Origin: Lachnospiraceae bacterium
Lineage (GTDB): Bacteria > Bacillota > Clostridia > Lachnospirales > Lachnospiraceae
Assembly: GCA_017462755.1 (NCBI GenBank)
Contig: JAFTQM010000025.1
Location: 1-64,000, forward strand
Reading direction: 5' to 3'
DNA length: 64,000 bases
The notes beneath the pieces were generated by a model. That model had not been told where the DNA came from. It did no database searches and worked only from the letters and a program-made list of their open reading frames with translations. This document shows positions 54,287 through 63,924 of this stretch, piece after piece (within the stretch, counting starts at the first letter, position 1; the number at the start of each line of letters is the position of its first letter). The position numbers were made by a program, and so were the translations under genes.

Positions 54287-55765
54287 ATGACAACAGCAGA
54301 TTATTTGAAACAAATCGACGAAGTAATCGAACACGGCAAATACAAAGCCAACTGGCAGTCTCTGGCACATCATAAGACGCCGGACTGGTTTACTGAGGGC
54401 AAATTCGGTATTTTCATTCATTTCGGAATTTACAGTGTACCTGCTTTTGGAAACGAATGGTATTCCAGAGCAATGTATGACCCGAATTGCAGAGAATTTG
54501 AACATCATGTCCACACATACGGTAATCAAAAGGATTTTGGTTATAAGGATTTTATTTCGATGTTCAAAGCGGAAAATTTCAATGCTGAAGAATGGGTTTC
54601 GTTATTCAAGGAAGCCGGTGCCAAATATGTCATGCCGGTGGCAGAGCATCACGATGGCTTTGCAATGTATGATACCGGGTTTAATCGCTGGAATGCTACT
54701 GCTATGGGACCTTGCCGGGATATTGTAGGCGAGCTGAAAAACGCCTGCGAACAAAAAGATATCGTTTTCTGCGCTTCTACCCACCGGGCCGAGCATTACT
54801 TTTTCATGAACATGGGCAGAACCTTTGACAGTGATGTTAACGACGAGGCATATGCTGATTTTTATGGACCGGCTTACCATTGCGCTGGGTTAGACTCCGA
54901 TACACTTCATCAAACAACTGCCGACACCCATTCACTCGGTGCCAGCAAAGAATATCTAGAGGACTGGCTGGTACGCACCTGCGAGCTCATCGACAAATAT
55001 CAGCCACAGGTCCTTTACTTTGACTGGTGGATTCACAATCATTCCTTCAAACCATATCTCCAAAAGCTTACCGCATATTATTATAACCGCGCGGAGGAAT
55101 GGGGCAAAGAGGTCACCATCAACTACAAGCACGAAGCCTTCCCACCAACCGTTGCCACCTTTGATGTCGAGCGTGGTGCGCTGACCGGCATCTCTCCGGT
55201 ACCTTGGCAGACCGATACCGCCATCGGCAAATGCTCTTGGGGATATGTGAACGAAAATTACTTCAAGACCTCACGTCAGCTGATTTGTGACCTGATTGAT
55301 ATTGTCAGCAAGAACGGAAATCTGTTACTCAACGTCGGTCCAAAGCCGGACGGCACCATTACCGCAGAGGAAACGCAGGTGTTGAAGGATATCGGCGCAT
55401 GGCTTTCCGTCCATGGCGAAGGCATCTACGGCACCACCTTCTGGAAAACCTTCGGAGAGGGCGAGGTCAATGCCGAGGAGGGCTTCTTCAAGGATTATGA
55501 CGAAAAAGCCTTTACCAGCCAGGACTTCCGTTTTACTTACAAGAATGGCTATCTGTATGCTTTCCAGATGCGTCCGGACGGTAATGAAGTGCGAATCAAA
55601 ACTCTTGCAAAGAAAAATCACCACGATATTCTGATTCCGCAAATCACACAGCTTGGCAGCAACCGGCCGGTTTCCTTTGAACGAACCGAGGAAGCTCTCA
55701 TCATCCGCCCGGATACCGATACAATCACCGATTTGCCGGTTTGTTTTAAAATTGCAATCAGCTAA
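54287..55765 (+). CDS. Alpha-L-fucosidase, GH29
   Basis: Cytoplasmic hydrolase (492 residues, no signal peptide) removing fucose. The GH29 barrel is seen as GIFIHFGIYSVPAFGNEWYSR at residues ~43-63, YVMPVAEHHDGFAMYD, and the nucleophile Asp246 in LYFDWWI. The motif NGNLLLNVGPKPDG and a beta domain at the end complete the fold. The ATG at 54287 has GGAGG five bases upstream; the long frame upstream is not coding. It acts on fucosylated oligosaccharides after import; no transporter is nearby. It is controlled probably by the AraC protein. Confidence 0.94.
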   Translation: MTTADYLKQIDEVIEHGKYKANWQSLAHHKTPDWFTEGKFGIFIHFGIYSVPAFGNEWYSRAMYDPNCREFEHHVHTYGNQKDFGYKDFISMFKAENFNAEEWVSLFKEAGAKYVMPVAEHHDGFAMYDTGFNRWNATAMGPCRDIVGELKNACEQKDIVFCASTHRAEHYFFMNMGRTFDSDVNDEAYADFYGPAYHCAGLDSDTLHQTTADTHSLGASKEYLEDWLVRTCELIDKYQPQVLYFDWWIHNHSFKPYLQKLTAYYYNRAEEWGKEVTINYKHEAFPPTVATFDVERGALTGISPVPWQTDTAIGKCSWGYVNENYFKTSRQLICDLIDIVSKNGNLLLNVGPKPDGTITAEETQVLKDIGAWLSVHGEGIYGTTFWKTFGEGEVNAEEGFFKDYDEKAFTSQDFRFTYKNGYLYAFQMRPDGNEVRIKTLAKKNHHDILIPQITQLGSNRPVSFERTEEALIIRPDTDTITDLPVCFKIAIS

Positions 55766-55782
55766 ATAAAATCATTGCAAAA

Positions 55783-55822
55783 GAGGCAGCTGCGAAATGA
55801 TAATCCATCTCACAGCTGCCTC
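55783..55822. terminator. Bidirectional terminator after fucosidase and DUF4298 genes
   Basis: GAGGCAGCTG and its exact complement (10 bp) with a 20-base loop lie between convergent stops; TCTTTTGC follows on the minus strand. Confidence 0.65.
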
Positions 55823-55833
55823 AAAAACATTTC

Positions 55834-56151
55834 TTATTCCTCATCGTCTTGGCTCATGCTCTGCTCTTTTATCTCACAAAACAGATTATACAACGTATCC
55901 TGCGCCAACACTCCGCGTTTTAAATCAGTCGGCAATTCTCTGTTTTCATCCGCTTGATAATCCTGCAGCCACTGCCCGCCATCATAATACTGCATCAGTT
56001 CCTGTATCCTTCCTTGGATTACGATATTTTCCCCTATCGCTTCCGGACAGCTATGCATTGCTTCCAAAACCTCATCCAGATATTGCTCCATCTGACGCAC
56101 TCTTGCAATCATATCCTGTTGTTTTTCCTGCTGCATCTGCTTTTTCTCCAT
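55834..56151 (-). CDS. DUF4298 domain protein
   Basis: A 105-residue cytoplasmic protein. After a Gln-rich helical start, the DUF4298 pattern appears: RVRQMEQYLDEVLEAM, MQYYDGGQWLQDYQADENRELPTDLKRGVLAQDTLYNLF (two blocks). The function of the family is unknown. It starts 17 bases after tcdA, with GGATGGAGAAA near the ATG, and lies in the same operon. Confidence 0.82.
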   Translation of the reverse strand: MEKKQMQQEKQQDMIARVRQMEQYLDEVLEAMHSCPEAIGENIVIQGRIQELMQYYDGGQWLQDYQADENRELPTDLKRGVLAQDTLYNLFCEIKEQSMSQDDEE

Positions 56152-56168
56152 CCCGCATCCTCACAATA

Positions 56169-56966
56169 CTATTTTTCCAATCTTGCCAAATCCTTTATGA
56201 CCTCTGCGGCGATAATCAAACCTACGACCGATGGTACAAATGCCGTCGAGCCCGGCGTGCGCCGTTTTGCATGTCCGGCTTCCTCTACCGTCCTGCTCTG
56301 CATATTCTTAGCTTCCTCACAGGATACCAAGCTCTCTTCTGCTTGTCCGTCCGATACCGACCGCTCGCTGCTCTGTGGTTCTATCGGTAGCTCCTTCGAA
56401 TACACCACCTTCAGCTTCTTTACATCTCTTTTCTTTAACTCTCTGCGCATTACCTTTGCCAGCGGACAGACTGAGGTCTTATAGATATCTGTGACCTCAA
56501 ACGCCGTTGGGTCCAGCTTGTTTCCGGCACCCATACTGCTGATAATCGGCACGCCTGCCTCCTGCGCCTGCAGCACCAGCTCGATTTTCGCCGTTACCGT
56601 ATCCACCGCATCCACCACATAATCATATTGGGTAAAGTCAAACTGGTGCTTGGTTTCCGGCAGATAAAAGCATTTATGCGCCGTCACCTTACATTCCGGA
56701 TTGATTTCCCGAATCCGCTCCTGCATCGCGTCCACCTTGTCCATACCAATCGTCCGATGCGTCGCAATAAGCTGCCGATTCAGGTTCGAGAGACACACCT
56801 TATCATCATCAATAATGTCAATCGCACCGACTCCGCTGCGCACCAGCGCTTCCACCGTATGTCCACCGACTCCGCCGATACCAAATACCGCCACTCTGGC
56901 CGCCGCCAACCGTTGCATTACCGCATCGCCAAGCAGCAGCTCCGTTCTTGAAAATTGCTCTGACAT
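56169..56966 (-). CDS. tcdA: tRNA threonylcarbamoyladenosine dehydratase
   Basis: E1-like enzyme that converts t6A in tRNA to its cyclic form. The ATP-binding motif VAVFGIGGVGGHTVEAL (about residues 26-42), the NRQL motif in LSNLNRQLIATH, DAVDTVTAK and SVCPLAKVMRRELKK are typical. A ~40-residue acidic insertion (SERSVSDGQAEESLVSCEEA) lies before AKRRTPGSTAFVPSVVGL. The ATG at 56966 has AGGAGG six bases upstream; the frame extends into the end of copA. It is followed by the DUF4298 gene. Confidence 0.92.
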   Translation of the reverse strand: MSEQFSRTELLLGDAVMQRLAAARVAVFGIGGVGGHTVEALVRSGVGAIDIIDDDKVCLSNLNRQLIATHRTIGMDKVDAMQERIREINPECKVTAHKCFYLPETKHQFDFTQYDYVVDAVDTVTAKIELVLQAQEAGVPIISSMGAGNKLDPTAFEVTDIYKTSVCPLAKVMRRELKKRDVKKLKVVYSKELPIEPQSSERSVSDGQAEESLVSCEEAKNMQSRTVEEAGHAKRRTPGSTAFVPSVVGLIIAAEVIKDLARLEK

Positions 56967-57050
56967 ATTTCTCCTCCTGCATATGTCTCCATGCAAACAC
57001 AAGCTTGTCCGGCAAAGTCTGTTGCCTTGCCGGACAAATCTTCCGCCCAT

Positions 57051-57260
57051 CTACTGTATCGACAATACCTCATAATCCTGTGCTTCTACCGTGCTCTTTA
57101 ACACCTCATCCGAAATCTCCGCATTCAGCTTTACGACTGCCGTACCTGCAGTATGGCTTACTACCGCTTCGCTTACCTCCGGCAATGCTTCCAAGCACTT
57201 CTTCACCCTTGCCTCGCAATGTCCGCACATCATACCATCGATTTTCATTGTCTTTTCCAT
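57051..57260 (-). CDS. Possible internal CopZ-like product
   Basis: In-frame internal start of copA: ATG at 57260 with GGAGG seven bases upstream, giving a 69-residue heavy-metal-associated protein with a GMMCGHC copper site. It is the length of a standalone CopZ chaperone. Expression from this start is inferred from the ribosome site only. Confidence 0.5.
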   Translation of the reverse strand: MEKTMKIDGMMCGHCEARVKKCLEALPEVSEAVVSHTAGTAVVKLNAEISDEVLKSTVEAQDYEVLSIQ

Positions 57261-59771
57261 AGTTGATTCCTCCGTTTTCTTTAAACTATTATTTTCTGCA
57301 TCACTTGACGCTATCTGCCCTACTTCCTGATTTACTTTTCTCTCCAACTCTGCCCTTGCTTTGGCATCTTGCTCCTGCTGTATTCCAGAGCATTTTGTTC
57401 CTTTCCTGCGTCCCCTTTCCTCATACAGCCGGAACAGGTTCAACCGCAATGCGTTCGTTACCACACAGAAGCTCGACAGACTCATTGCCGCCGCACCAAA
57501 CATCGGATTCAACTGCCAGCCAAACAGATGAATCCATACACCTGCTGCCAGCGGAATCCCGATAATATTATAAATAAATGCCCAAAACAGATTCTGATGG
57601 ATGTTCCGCAAGGTCGCCCGGCTCAATCGAATTGCCGCCGGTACATCCGACAACCGGCTTTTCATCAGCACAACATCTGCCGCATCAATCGCAATATCCG
57701 TACCTGCTCCGATGGCAATGCCCATGTCTGCCCTCGTCAGCGCCGGAGCATCGTTGATACCGTCACCGACCATCGCCACCTTACCCTGCTTCTGCAATTC
57801 GCGAATAACGGCTTCCTTGCCTTCCGGCAATACTCCTGCAATTACCTCATCCACGCCTGCCTGCGCACCAATCGCGCGCGCTGTCCGCTCGTTATCTCCG
57901 GTCAGCATAACCACACGGATGCCCATATGCTGCAGCTCCTTGACTGCCTGCGGGCTATCCTCCTTGATTACATCCGCTACTGCAATAATGCCCGCAAGCT
58001 TACCTGCCTTTGCAAAAAACAATGGGGTCTTTCCCTGCTCTGCCAAGCCTTCTGCACGCTGCTGCCATTCTGCCGAAATCTCTGCCTGTGCACCGATAAA
58101 TTTCGCATTACCGCCGCAAACAGCCTTTCCCTGCCAGACTGCCCGCAAACCGTTGCCCGGTAATGCCTGAAAATCGCTCATTTCCGCTTCCGCTACACAT
58201 TCTGCTGGATTGCTTTTCTCCGACTTTTTCTCTACCGAACAACTATCCTCTGCAGCCGGTGTAAATAACAGCTGCTCCGGATGTGCCTTTCCGTATTCTA
58301 CAATCGCGCGCGCCAGCGGGTGCTCACTGCGTTTTTCCAGCATATATGCCAAGGTAAGCAATTCTTTCGCTGCCAACTGCCCCGTGACCGGTAAAATATC
58401 CGTTACCTTTGGCTCACCGCTTGTAATCGTACCTGTCTTATCCAATGCAACAATCTGCATCTTTCCCGTCGTTTCCAACGAAGCCGCCGTCTTAAACATA
58501 ATACCGTTTTTCGCACCGACACCGCTGCCGACCATAATCGCCACCGGAGTCGCCAGACCAAGTGCGCACGGACAGCTGATAACCAGCACCGAAATACCTC
58601 GCGCCAGTGCAAAGCCGACGCTCTCTCCCACCAGCAGCCATACCAGCGTCGTAATTACCGCAATCGTGATAACCGTCGGCACAAAAATACCCGACACCTT
58701 GTCTGCTACCTTCGCAATCGGTGCCTTCGTTGCCGCTGCATCACTTACCATCCGGATAATCTGGGACAGCGTGGTATCTTCTCCGACTCTGGTTGCCTCA
58801 CAGCGCAGGAAGCCGGATTGATTGAGCGTTGCCGCAGACACCTTATCTCCCGCTGCTTTATCCACCGGAATACTCTCTCCGGTCAGCGCCGATTCATTTA
58901 CCGCACTGCTGCCGTCCAGCACAATACCATCCACCGGAATATTCTCTCCCGGACGCACGACAAATACATCCCCCTTGCCGACCTCGTCAATCGGCACTTC
59001 GACTTCTTCTCCGTCCCGAAGCACCACCGCCGTCTTTGGTGCCAGACGCATCAGACTCTTTAGCGCATCCGTTGTCCTTCCCTTCGAACGCGCCTCCAGC
59101 ATTTTACCGACCGTAATCAGCGTCAAAATCATCGCCGCCGATTCAAAATAAAATTCATGCATATAGTCCATGACTGCATCCGCATTGCCCTGCACCTGCG
59201 CATCCGTCATGGCAAACAACGCATAAGTACTGTACACAAATGCAGCTCCGGAGCCAAGTGCCACCAATGTATCCATGTTTGGTGCCCGATGCCACAGACT
59301 TTGAAAGCCACTGATAAAAAACTTCTGATTGATTACCATGATGATAACGGTCAAAAACAGCTGCAGCAAGCCCATTGCCACATGGTTGCGTGCGAGTGCC
59401 TCCGGCACCCGCCAGCCCCACATCATATGTCCCATGGACAAATACATCAGCACCGCTAAGAATCCCAGCGAAGCAAACAAACGGTGCTTCAACACCGGTG
59501 TTTCCCTGTCCTTTAATATATCCTCTTCTGCTGCCTTGCTTTGGCCGCTTCCGCTCCTGCCCTGTCCTCCCGTCTGCTTTTTTTCTGCTCCATAACCGGC
59601 TTCTTCCACTGCCCGAATAATCTCCTCTGCCGACGCACTTCCCTCGACACCCATTGAATTGGTCAGCAGACTGACCGAGCAAGCCGTCACTCCCGGCACC
59701 TTCGACACTGCTTTTTCTACGCGCGCACTGCACGCCGCACAGCTCATACCTGTCACTGTATACTGTTCCAT
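57051..59771 (-). CDS. copA: Copper P-type ATPase CopA fused to C-terminal CopZ-like domain
   Basis: A 906-residue membrane transporter exporting copper(I). The N-terminal heavy-metal domain has MSCAAC (9-14). Eight membrane helices are expected, with the CPC ion site in ISCPCALG (about 400-402), the phosphorylated Asp444 in DKTGT, TGES and GDGINDAP. A ~70-residue charged linker then leads to a second heavy-metal domain ([18 protein letters not shown]) at the very end. That domain begins at an ATG (57260) with GGAGG seven bases upstream, so a free chaperone may also be made. Most CopA proteins lack a C-terminal domain. The upstream small membrane peptide shares its promoter. Confidence 0.94.
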   Translation of the reverse strand: MEQYTVTGMSCAACSARVEKAVSKVPGVTACSVSLLTNSMGVEGSASAEEIIRAVEEAGYGAEKKQTGGQGRSGSGQSKAAEEDILKDRETPVLKHRLFASLGFLAVLMYLSMGHMMWGWRVPEALARNHVAMGLLQLFLTVIIMVINQKFFISGFQSLWHRAPNMDTLVALGSGAAFVYSTYALFAMTDAQVQGNADAVMDYMHEFYFESAAMILTLITVGKMLEARSKGRTTDALKSLMRLAPKTAVVLRDGEEVEVPIDEVGKGDVFVVRPGENIPVDGIVLDGSSAVNESALTGESIPVDKAAGDKVSAATLNQSGFLRCEATRVGEDTTLSQIIRMVSDAAATKAPIAKVADKVSGIFVPTVITIAVITTLVWLLVGESVGFALARGISVLVISCPCALGLATPVAIMVGSGVGAKNGIMFKTAASLETTGKMQIVALDKTGTITSGEPKVTDILPVTGQLAAKELLTLAYMLEKRSEHPLARAIVEYGKAHPEQLLFTPAAEDSCSVEKKSEKSNPAECVAEAEMSDFQALPGNGLRAVWQGKAVCGGNAKFIGAQAEISAEWQQRAEGLAEQGKTPLFFAKAGKLAGIIAVADVIKEDSPQAVKELQHMGIRVVMLTGDNERTARAIGAQAGVDEVIAGVLPEGKEAVIRELQKQGKVAMVGDGINDAPALTRADMGIAIGAGTDIAIDAADVVLMKSRLSDVPAAIRLSRATLRNIHQNLFWAFIYNIIGIPLAAGVWIHLFGWQLNPMFGAAAMSLSSFCVVTNALRLNLFRLYEERGRRKGTKCSGIQQEQDAKARAELERKVNQEVGQIASSDAENNSLKKTEESTMEKTMKIDGMMCGHCEARVKKCLEALPEVSEAVVSHTAGTAVVKLNAEISDEVLKSTVEAQDYEVLSIQ

Positions 59772-59795
59772 AGTTTCCTTCTTTCTACCCGGATT

Positions 59796-59909
59796 CTAAT
59801 ATTCATACCCGCTCAAGCAGACGCCTTCTCCTTTAAAATGACCGCGACCTTTCCAAACTGCCAGTACCAATATCGCTGCTATCACAATAATTATAATCGT
59901 ATCTTCCAT
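59796..59909 (-). CDS. 37-residue membrane peptide (FeoB-associated Cys-rich type)
   Basis: Short gene 24 bases upstream of copA. One membrane helix (IIIIVIAAILVLAVW) is followed by a short basic tail containing HFKGEG, then VCLSGYEY. Related Clostridia peptides read HFKGEGGCC and end with Gly/Cys; here only one Cys remains, so it may be degenerate. The promoter at 59940-59969 would transcribe it with copA. Function is unknown, possibly metal handling. Confidence 0.6.
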   Translation of the reverse strand: MEDTIIIIVIAAILVLAVWKGRGHFKGEGVCLSGYEY

Positions 59910-59939
59910 AAATTACTCTCTCTTTCTGCAATATAAACC

Positions 59940-59969
59940 ATTATATACCCTCGAACAAGAAGATTGCAA
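59940..59969 (-). promoter_or_regulatory. Promoter of the copper operon
   Basis: TTGCAA-N18-TATAAT on the minus strand. A direct repeat CTTGCACTTGCA spans the -35 box and may be a regulator site. No copper regulator gene lies nearby. Confidence 0.5.
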
Positions 59970-60000
59970 GTGCAAGTTCGTTTAAACTAACCATTCATAC

Positions 60001-60037
60001 AAAAAGCCGGGATACTGAAATTTTCCAATATCCCGAC
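60001..60037 (-). terminator. Terminator of the second chemoreceptor gene
   Basis: TCGGGATA and its complement form the stem; CGGCTTTTTG follows on the minus strand. Confidence 0.75.
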
Positions 60038-60083
60038 TTCCGTCACTCATATCCTTTTTTACCAAAAATCCCGGTACGTTCGC

Positions 60084-61562
60084 CTATTCCTCGCGCTTTA
60101 ACAGCTTGCTCATCTCATCCACCATTTCGTTGATGGCACCTGCCTGTGTCGCAACCTCCTGCGTATCATTTGCATTGCTTTCAGCCATATCGTTGATTGA
60201 AATGAACTGGTCATTTGCATTTCGGATATTTTCAGCAATCTCCTGATTAATCGATACCGTCTTTTTGATTACCTCTGCCTGCTTACCATGTGCCTCGCCC
60301 ATCGTATCAATTGCATTTACCGAAGCATTCAAAAGCTCTGTCATATCCTTCATACTCTGGAATACATTTGCAAAATATTCATTCTGCGTACCAAGCTTTG
60401 TCGAATTTTCCTCTACCTGCAGAGTAATTTCACGCACGTTATTCTGTACTCGTTCAATTACTTCCTCTACCTGCTTTAAGGTCTCCTGCGTATTATTTGC
60501 CAAATTACCAACCTCTGTCGCAACTACCGCAAAGCCTCTGCCCGCTTCTCCGGCTCTCGCTGCCTCAATCGAAGCATTCAGCGCCAACAGATTCGTCGAA
60601 GAAGAAATTTCGCTAATCAGCTTTAAAGTAACACCAATTTCCTCCACCGCTCCGGAGAGCTTCTGCGCAATGTCATTGGTCGCCTTCATGGACTCAGATA
60701 CCTCTCCATTTACGGTGCGCAAACCATTCAACAATCGCTCGTTCTCGCGCGACTTATCCAACAAATCCTTCGAGGTAACCTCTACCTTCTCTACATTATC
60801 CGCTACGACCTTCTCCCACTCACTCAATTCTCCAAGGTTCGTCATACTCTCATTGGTCTTTTCCTGCAACATCGAACTGCTCTCTACCAGATGCGCGCTC
60901 GTCGCAGCCAACTCCTCTGCCGAAGCACTTTCATTCTCCGAAACAGCGGATAACGCATTGCCCGCCGTATACAACCGCTCAGATAACTGCTGTACCGAAT
61001 TCAGTACATTCATCACCTGCTCGTTATTCTTTTCCAACTCATCCTTCTTCGCATTTACCAAGAAATGAGATACGAAAAATACAAAAATAGTTAAACCTGC
61101 CAGCGACAAAACAAGCGCCACCAGACACATCAGAACATCCGTGATAAACAATTCATCCTTAACCGGCATCAAATCCGTGCCACGAATTGCCCATCCGATA
61201 AACAGCGAAACCATACAAGCCAGTCCGCTTGCCAATAACATCTTAATATCCAAGAAGAATGCTATCAGAATTAAGAAGAAAAATAAAAAGCCCCAAAAGG
61301 TTCTGGACGGAAGCATATACAGGATACAATTCCACTGTACTACTAAAACAATTGCAGAAAACAATTTACCGACCTTCAAACGGCCTTCTTTCAAATAGCC
61401 ATCCGCATCAAAGGATGGCTTTACGATCACGATTGCTATTACAAAAAACGTAATATCCATCAAGCCGAACAAAATCGTACTCAGCCACGGAACCTCCGGA
61501 TAAAATCCCAACAGCTTTTCCGTGTTGAACATTACCGTAGCACACATACAAGCAGATACCAA
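60084..61562 (-). CDS. Methyl-accepting chemotaxis protein, 5' end split by TGA
   Basis: The membrane region (six helices to about residue 175) and the signalling domain ([31 protein letters not shown], split) match the chemoreceptor at 36.3 kb. The expected start is a GTG at 61626-61628 with GGAGG six bases upstream (MGKKKTAVEVYLSAVFK), but a TGA at 61575-61577 stops it after 17 codons, where a Trp would fit. The frame then continues uninterrupted. A TTG at 61562 follows GAGGA by nine bases and could allow re-initiation; the first membrane helix would then be shortened. It may be a fresh pseudogene, a sequencing error, or a leaky stop. Confidence 0.8.
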   Translation of the reverse strand: MVSACMCATVMFNTEKLLGFYPEVPWLSTILFGLMDITFFVIAIVIVKPSFDADGYLKEGRLKVGKLFSAIVLVVQWNCILYMLPSRTFWGFLFFFLILIAFFLDIKMLLASGLACMVSLFIGWAIRGTDLMPVKDELFITDVLMCLVALVLSLAGLTIFVFFVSHFLVNAKKDELEKNNEQVMNVLNSVQQLSERLYTAGNALSAVSENESASAEELAATSAHLVESSSMLQEKTNESMTNLGELSEWEKVVADNVEKVEVTSKDLLDKSRENERLLNGLRTVNGEVSESMKATNDIAQKLSGAVEEIGVTLKLISEISSSTNLLALNASIEAARAGEAGRGFAVVATEVGNLANNTQETLKQVEEVIERVQNNVREITLQVEENSTKLGTQNEYFANVFQSMKDMTELLNASVNAIDTMGEAHGKQAEVIKKTVSINQEIAENIRNANDQFISINDMAESNANDTQEVATQAGAINEMVDEMSKLLKREE

Positions 61563-61669
61563 AATGATAAGTCCTCACTTAAATACTGCTGATAAATATA
61601 CCTCTACTGCCGTTTTCTTTTTACCCACACCATTATCCTCCTTTGCAAATATATAATATCAATGTCAAT

Positions 61670-61698
61670 ATTATATCAAATCCCCATGATATTGTCAA
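61670..61698 (-). promoter_or_regulatory. Promoter of the second chemoreceptor gene
   Basis: TTGACA-N17-TATAAT on the minus strand, a perfect SigA match, about 35 bases before the ribosome site of the GTG start. Confidence 0.75.
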
Positions 61699-61771
61699 TT
61701 AATTAACAGTTTTGTTCATTCTTTTCACATAATGGCATAGTTGTTATTCAAAATGGCGGACTTTTATGCAA

Positions 61772-62971
61772 TCAAATCTCTACTTTATGCAATAAATAAT
61801 CCAATGCATTCATCCGCCGAATTCCTTCATAATCCGCAATCGGATCATTGTCCAATGTCAAAATACACTTCGGATAATGGTCCTGTATCTTTTGTAGCGG
61901 TCGCAATTCTCTCTGCAACGTAGCTTCCTCCCGCACCGTTGCTGCTACTTGAATGTATTTAAGCCCATTCTCATTTTTTGCCACAAAATCCACTTCAACA
62001 TCATCTAATTTACCAACATATACCTCGTAACCTCTGCGAATCAATTCCAAATATACTACATTCTCCAAGATATGCCCTATGTCTCTTCCGGTGTTTCCCA
62101 GCATGGCATTTCGTAATCCGATGTCAACGATATAATATTTTTCCAGGGTCTTTAAATACTGTTTCCCCTTGATATCATATCGTTTTGCCTGATATACAAT
62201 ATACGACTCTAAAAATGACACAATAAATCCTTCCACCGTTCGCACATTGATATTTCTTCCATTTGACACCATCGTATCGCTGACTTTTTTGGTTGATAAT
62301 TGATTTCCGATGTTGTCCATCAAAAAACGAATGACACTTTCCATCATCATAACATCAGCTACTCTTTTTCTCGTAATAATATCCTTTACTACAACCGTAT
62401 CGTAAATGCTTTTGAGATATTCTTTTATCTGACTCTTCTCCAAATTCAAGGTGTACGGAAAAGATGAATCTTCAATATACTCGCGATACAACTGCTCCGT
62501 ATTATCCGGATTTCCCTTTGCTTCAACAAACTCTGCAAAAGACAGCGGAAGCATCTCTATCGTCACATATCTCCCGGAAAGTAGTGTAGCCAGTTCTCCC
62601 GACAACAAATAGGCATTTGAACCGGTCAGATAAATATCCACATTATCTTTCAAAAAGCAACTGTCTACTACCTTTTGAAATTCATTTACATTTTGTATCT
62701 CATCCAAAAACAAATAATTCATTCGTTCCGGTACAATACGTTCTTTAATATACTGATAAAGCTTTCTTGGTTCCTTTAACTCTTCGAATTCATAATCTTC
62801 GAAATTAATGGCAATAATCTGATTATCTGCTACACCTTGTTCCAGTAAATATCCTTGGAACAATTTGAGCAACGTAGATTTCCCACAACGTCTTATTCCT
62901 GTCACAACTTTAATAATCTTTTTGTCTTTATAACCAAGCAATCTCTCAAAATATTCTTTTCTTTGAATCAT
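61772..62971 (-). CDS. ATPase of the AAA/DUF4143 type
   Basis: A 399-residue protein. The Walker A box GIRRCGKST is at residues 25-33 and Walker B is NYLFLDEIQNV. A domain with TGSNAYLLSGELATLLSGRYVTIEMLPLSF follows (split). The C-terminal DUF4143 region has the PD-(D/E)xK-like VEVDFVAKNENGLKYIQV. These ATPases are abundant in Bacteria and Archaea and their role is unsettled; some are linked to toxin or mobile functions. The ATG has AAAGGAGG upstream. The promoter is overlaid by a repeated palindromic array. It appears to be a single-gene unit. Confidence 0.88.
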   Translation of the reverse strand: MIQRKEYFERLLGYKDKKIIKVVTGIRRCGKSTLLKLFQGYLLEQGVADNQIIAINFEDYEFEELKEPRKLYQYIKERIVPERMNYLFLDEIQNVNEFQKVVDSCFLKDNVDIYLTGSNAYLLSGELATLLSGRYVTIEMLPLSFAEFVEAKGNPDNTEQLYREYIEDSSFPYTLNLEKSQIKEYLKSIYDTVVVKDIITRKRVADVMMMESVIRFLMDNIGNQLSTKKVSDTMVSNGRNINVRTVEGFIVSFLESYIVYQAKRYDIKGKQYLKTLEKYYIVDIGLRNAMLGNTGRDIGHILENVVYLELIRRGYEVYVGKLDDVEVDFVAKNENGLKYIQVAATVREEATLQRELRPLQKIQDHYPKCILTLDNDPIADYEGIRRMNALDYLLHKVEI

Positions 62972-62991
62972 ACTGCACCTCCTTTTGTTTT

Positions 62992-63070
62992 ATTATATAC
63001 AAAAACTTTCTTTTTATCAATAGTTTTTGTATTACACTACAAAAACTTTCTACATTTCAAAAGTTTTTGC
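62992..63070 (-). promoter_or_regulatory. Promoter and repeated operator array of the ATPase gene
   Basis: TTGATA (63020-63015), 17 bases, TATAAT (62997-62992). ACAAAAACT occurs at 62999-63007 and 63039-63047, and its complement AGTTTTTGT or a near copy at 63022-63030 and 63062-63069. The two palindromes repeat exactly 40 bases apart; the first covers the promoter. Confidence 0.65.
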
Positions 63071-63085
63071 ACTCTCGTATCACAC

Positions 63086-63116
63086 AAAAGAACCGGTGCA
63101 TTCCCACCGGTTCTTT
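63086..63116 (-). terminator. Terminator of the DUF6033-like gene
   Basis: AAGAACCGGTG and its complement form an 11-bp stem, followed by TTTTGTG on the minus strand. Confidence 0.75.
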
Positions 63117-63150
63117 CACATGTTTCATTATTGAATTACCAAGGCTGAAA

Positions 63151-63924
63151 TTAGATACTAAAATCGAATTTCGTACCCGTCTGTGCCGGCTCCGGCTTCT
63201 CCTTGCTCCAATCTGCCTGACGGATTTTTTCCAGCAGTGCCTCTACCGAATCTGCTTTCACGCGCAGCGTAGTCACAGGTTCCATTCGCTTTTCTAAAAG
63301 CTTTTCGGCTTTTTTGTCCTTTTCCTCCTGCTTCTCGGCCTTCTTTGCTTCTTCCGCCTTTTCTTCCTTTCCCTTCTCCAGACGCTCTTGCTGCTTTTCA
63401 CTTGCCTTCTGCAGCTCTGCAAAATAGGTTACGGTACCGTCACTTCCTACCGAGATACCGATTCTGGTCACTTCCACATCCTGTGCTTCCTCGGCTGACT
63501 CCAGCTGCTCCTTAATCTCTCCGAACTGCGCCAACGCATCGTCGATAATACCGATATACTTCGCCTTTACTTCCTCATCCGCAGCCATCTGCTCTAACGT
63601 ATCCGGGTCAATCAATACGGTATAATCCTTCTTGCCCATTGCCAGATAGCGTGCTGCCTCTGCCTCACTCTTATAATCCGCAACGATAAAATCCATGTTG
63701 CCGTACTTTGCCTTCAGCTCTTCCAACAGATTTTTGGCATTCTCACTTAATTTTGCCGGCTCCTTCGAAAACGCCGCCTCGCCCTTATGATAAATCGCTT
63801 CTGTCTGCTCGGATGCCTTATCCGGCTGTTTCTTGTCTGCTTTCTGCTCCTTCACTTTCTTGTAAATCGAAGTCGCATCGGCATAGTTGCTTTGATACTT
63901 CTGATATCCACTGATTCCATTCAT
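63151..63924 (-). CDS. DUF6033-like coiled-coil protein
   Basis: A 257-residue hydrophilic protein starting MNGISGYQKYQSNYADATSIYKKV. The middle has YGNMDFIVADYKSEAEAARYLAMGKKDYTVLIDP (two blocks) and DGTVTYFAELQKA; a long Lys/Glu-rich coiled coil (about residues 185-225) precedes the end. This layout resembles the DUF6033 type of Lachnospiraceae, whose function is unknown. The ATG at 63924 has AAGGAGG nine bases upstream. No signal peptide is visible. The stretch after it to the window end shows no gene. Confidence 0.65.
   Translation of the reverse strand: MNGISGYQKYQSNYADATSIYKKVKEQKADKKQPDKASEQTEAIYHKGEAAFSKEPAKLSENAKNLLEELKAKYGNMDFIVADYKSEAEAARYLAMGKKDYTVLIDPDTLEQMAADEEVKAKYIGIIDDALAQFGEIKEQLESAEEAQDVEVTRIGISVGSDGTVTYFAELQKASEKQQERLEKGKEEKAEEAKKAEKQEEKDKKAEKLLEKRMEPVTTLRVKADSVEALLEKIRQADWSKEKPEPAQTGTKFDFSI

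Noticed and set aside
61575..61577. TGA as selenocysteine in the chemoreceptor
   Set aside because: The position lies at a membrane helix where Trp fits; no SECIS-like hairpin directly follows and chemoreceptors are not selenoproteins.
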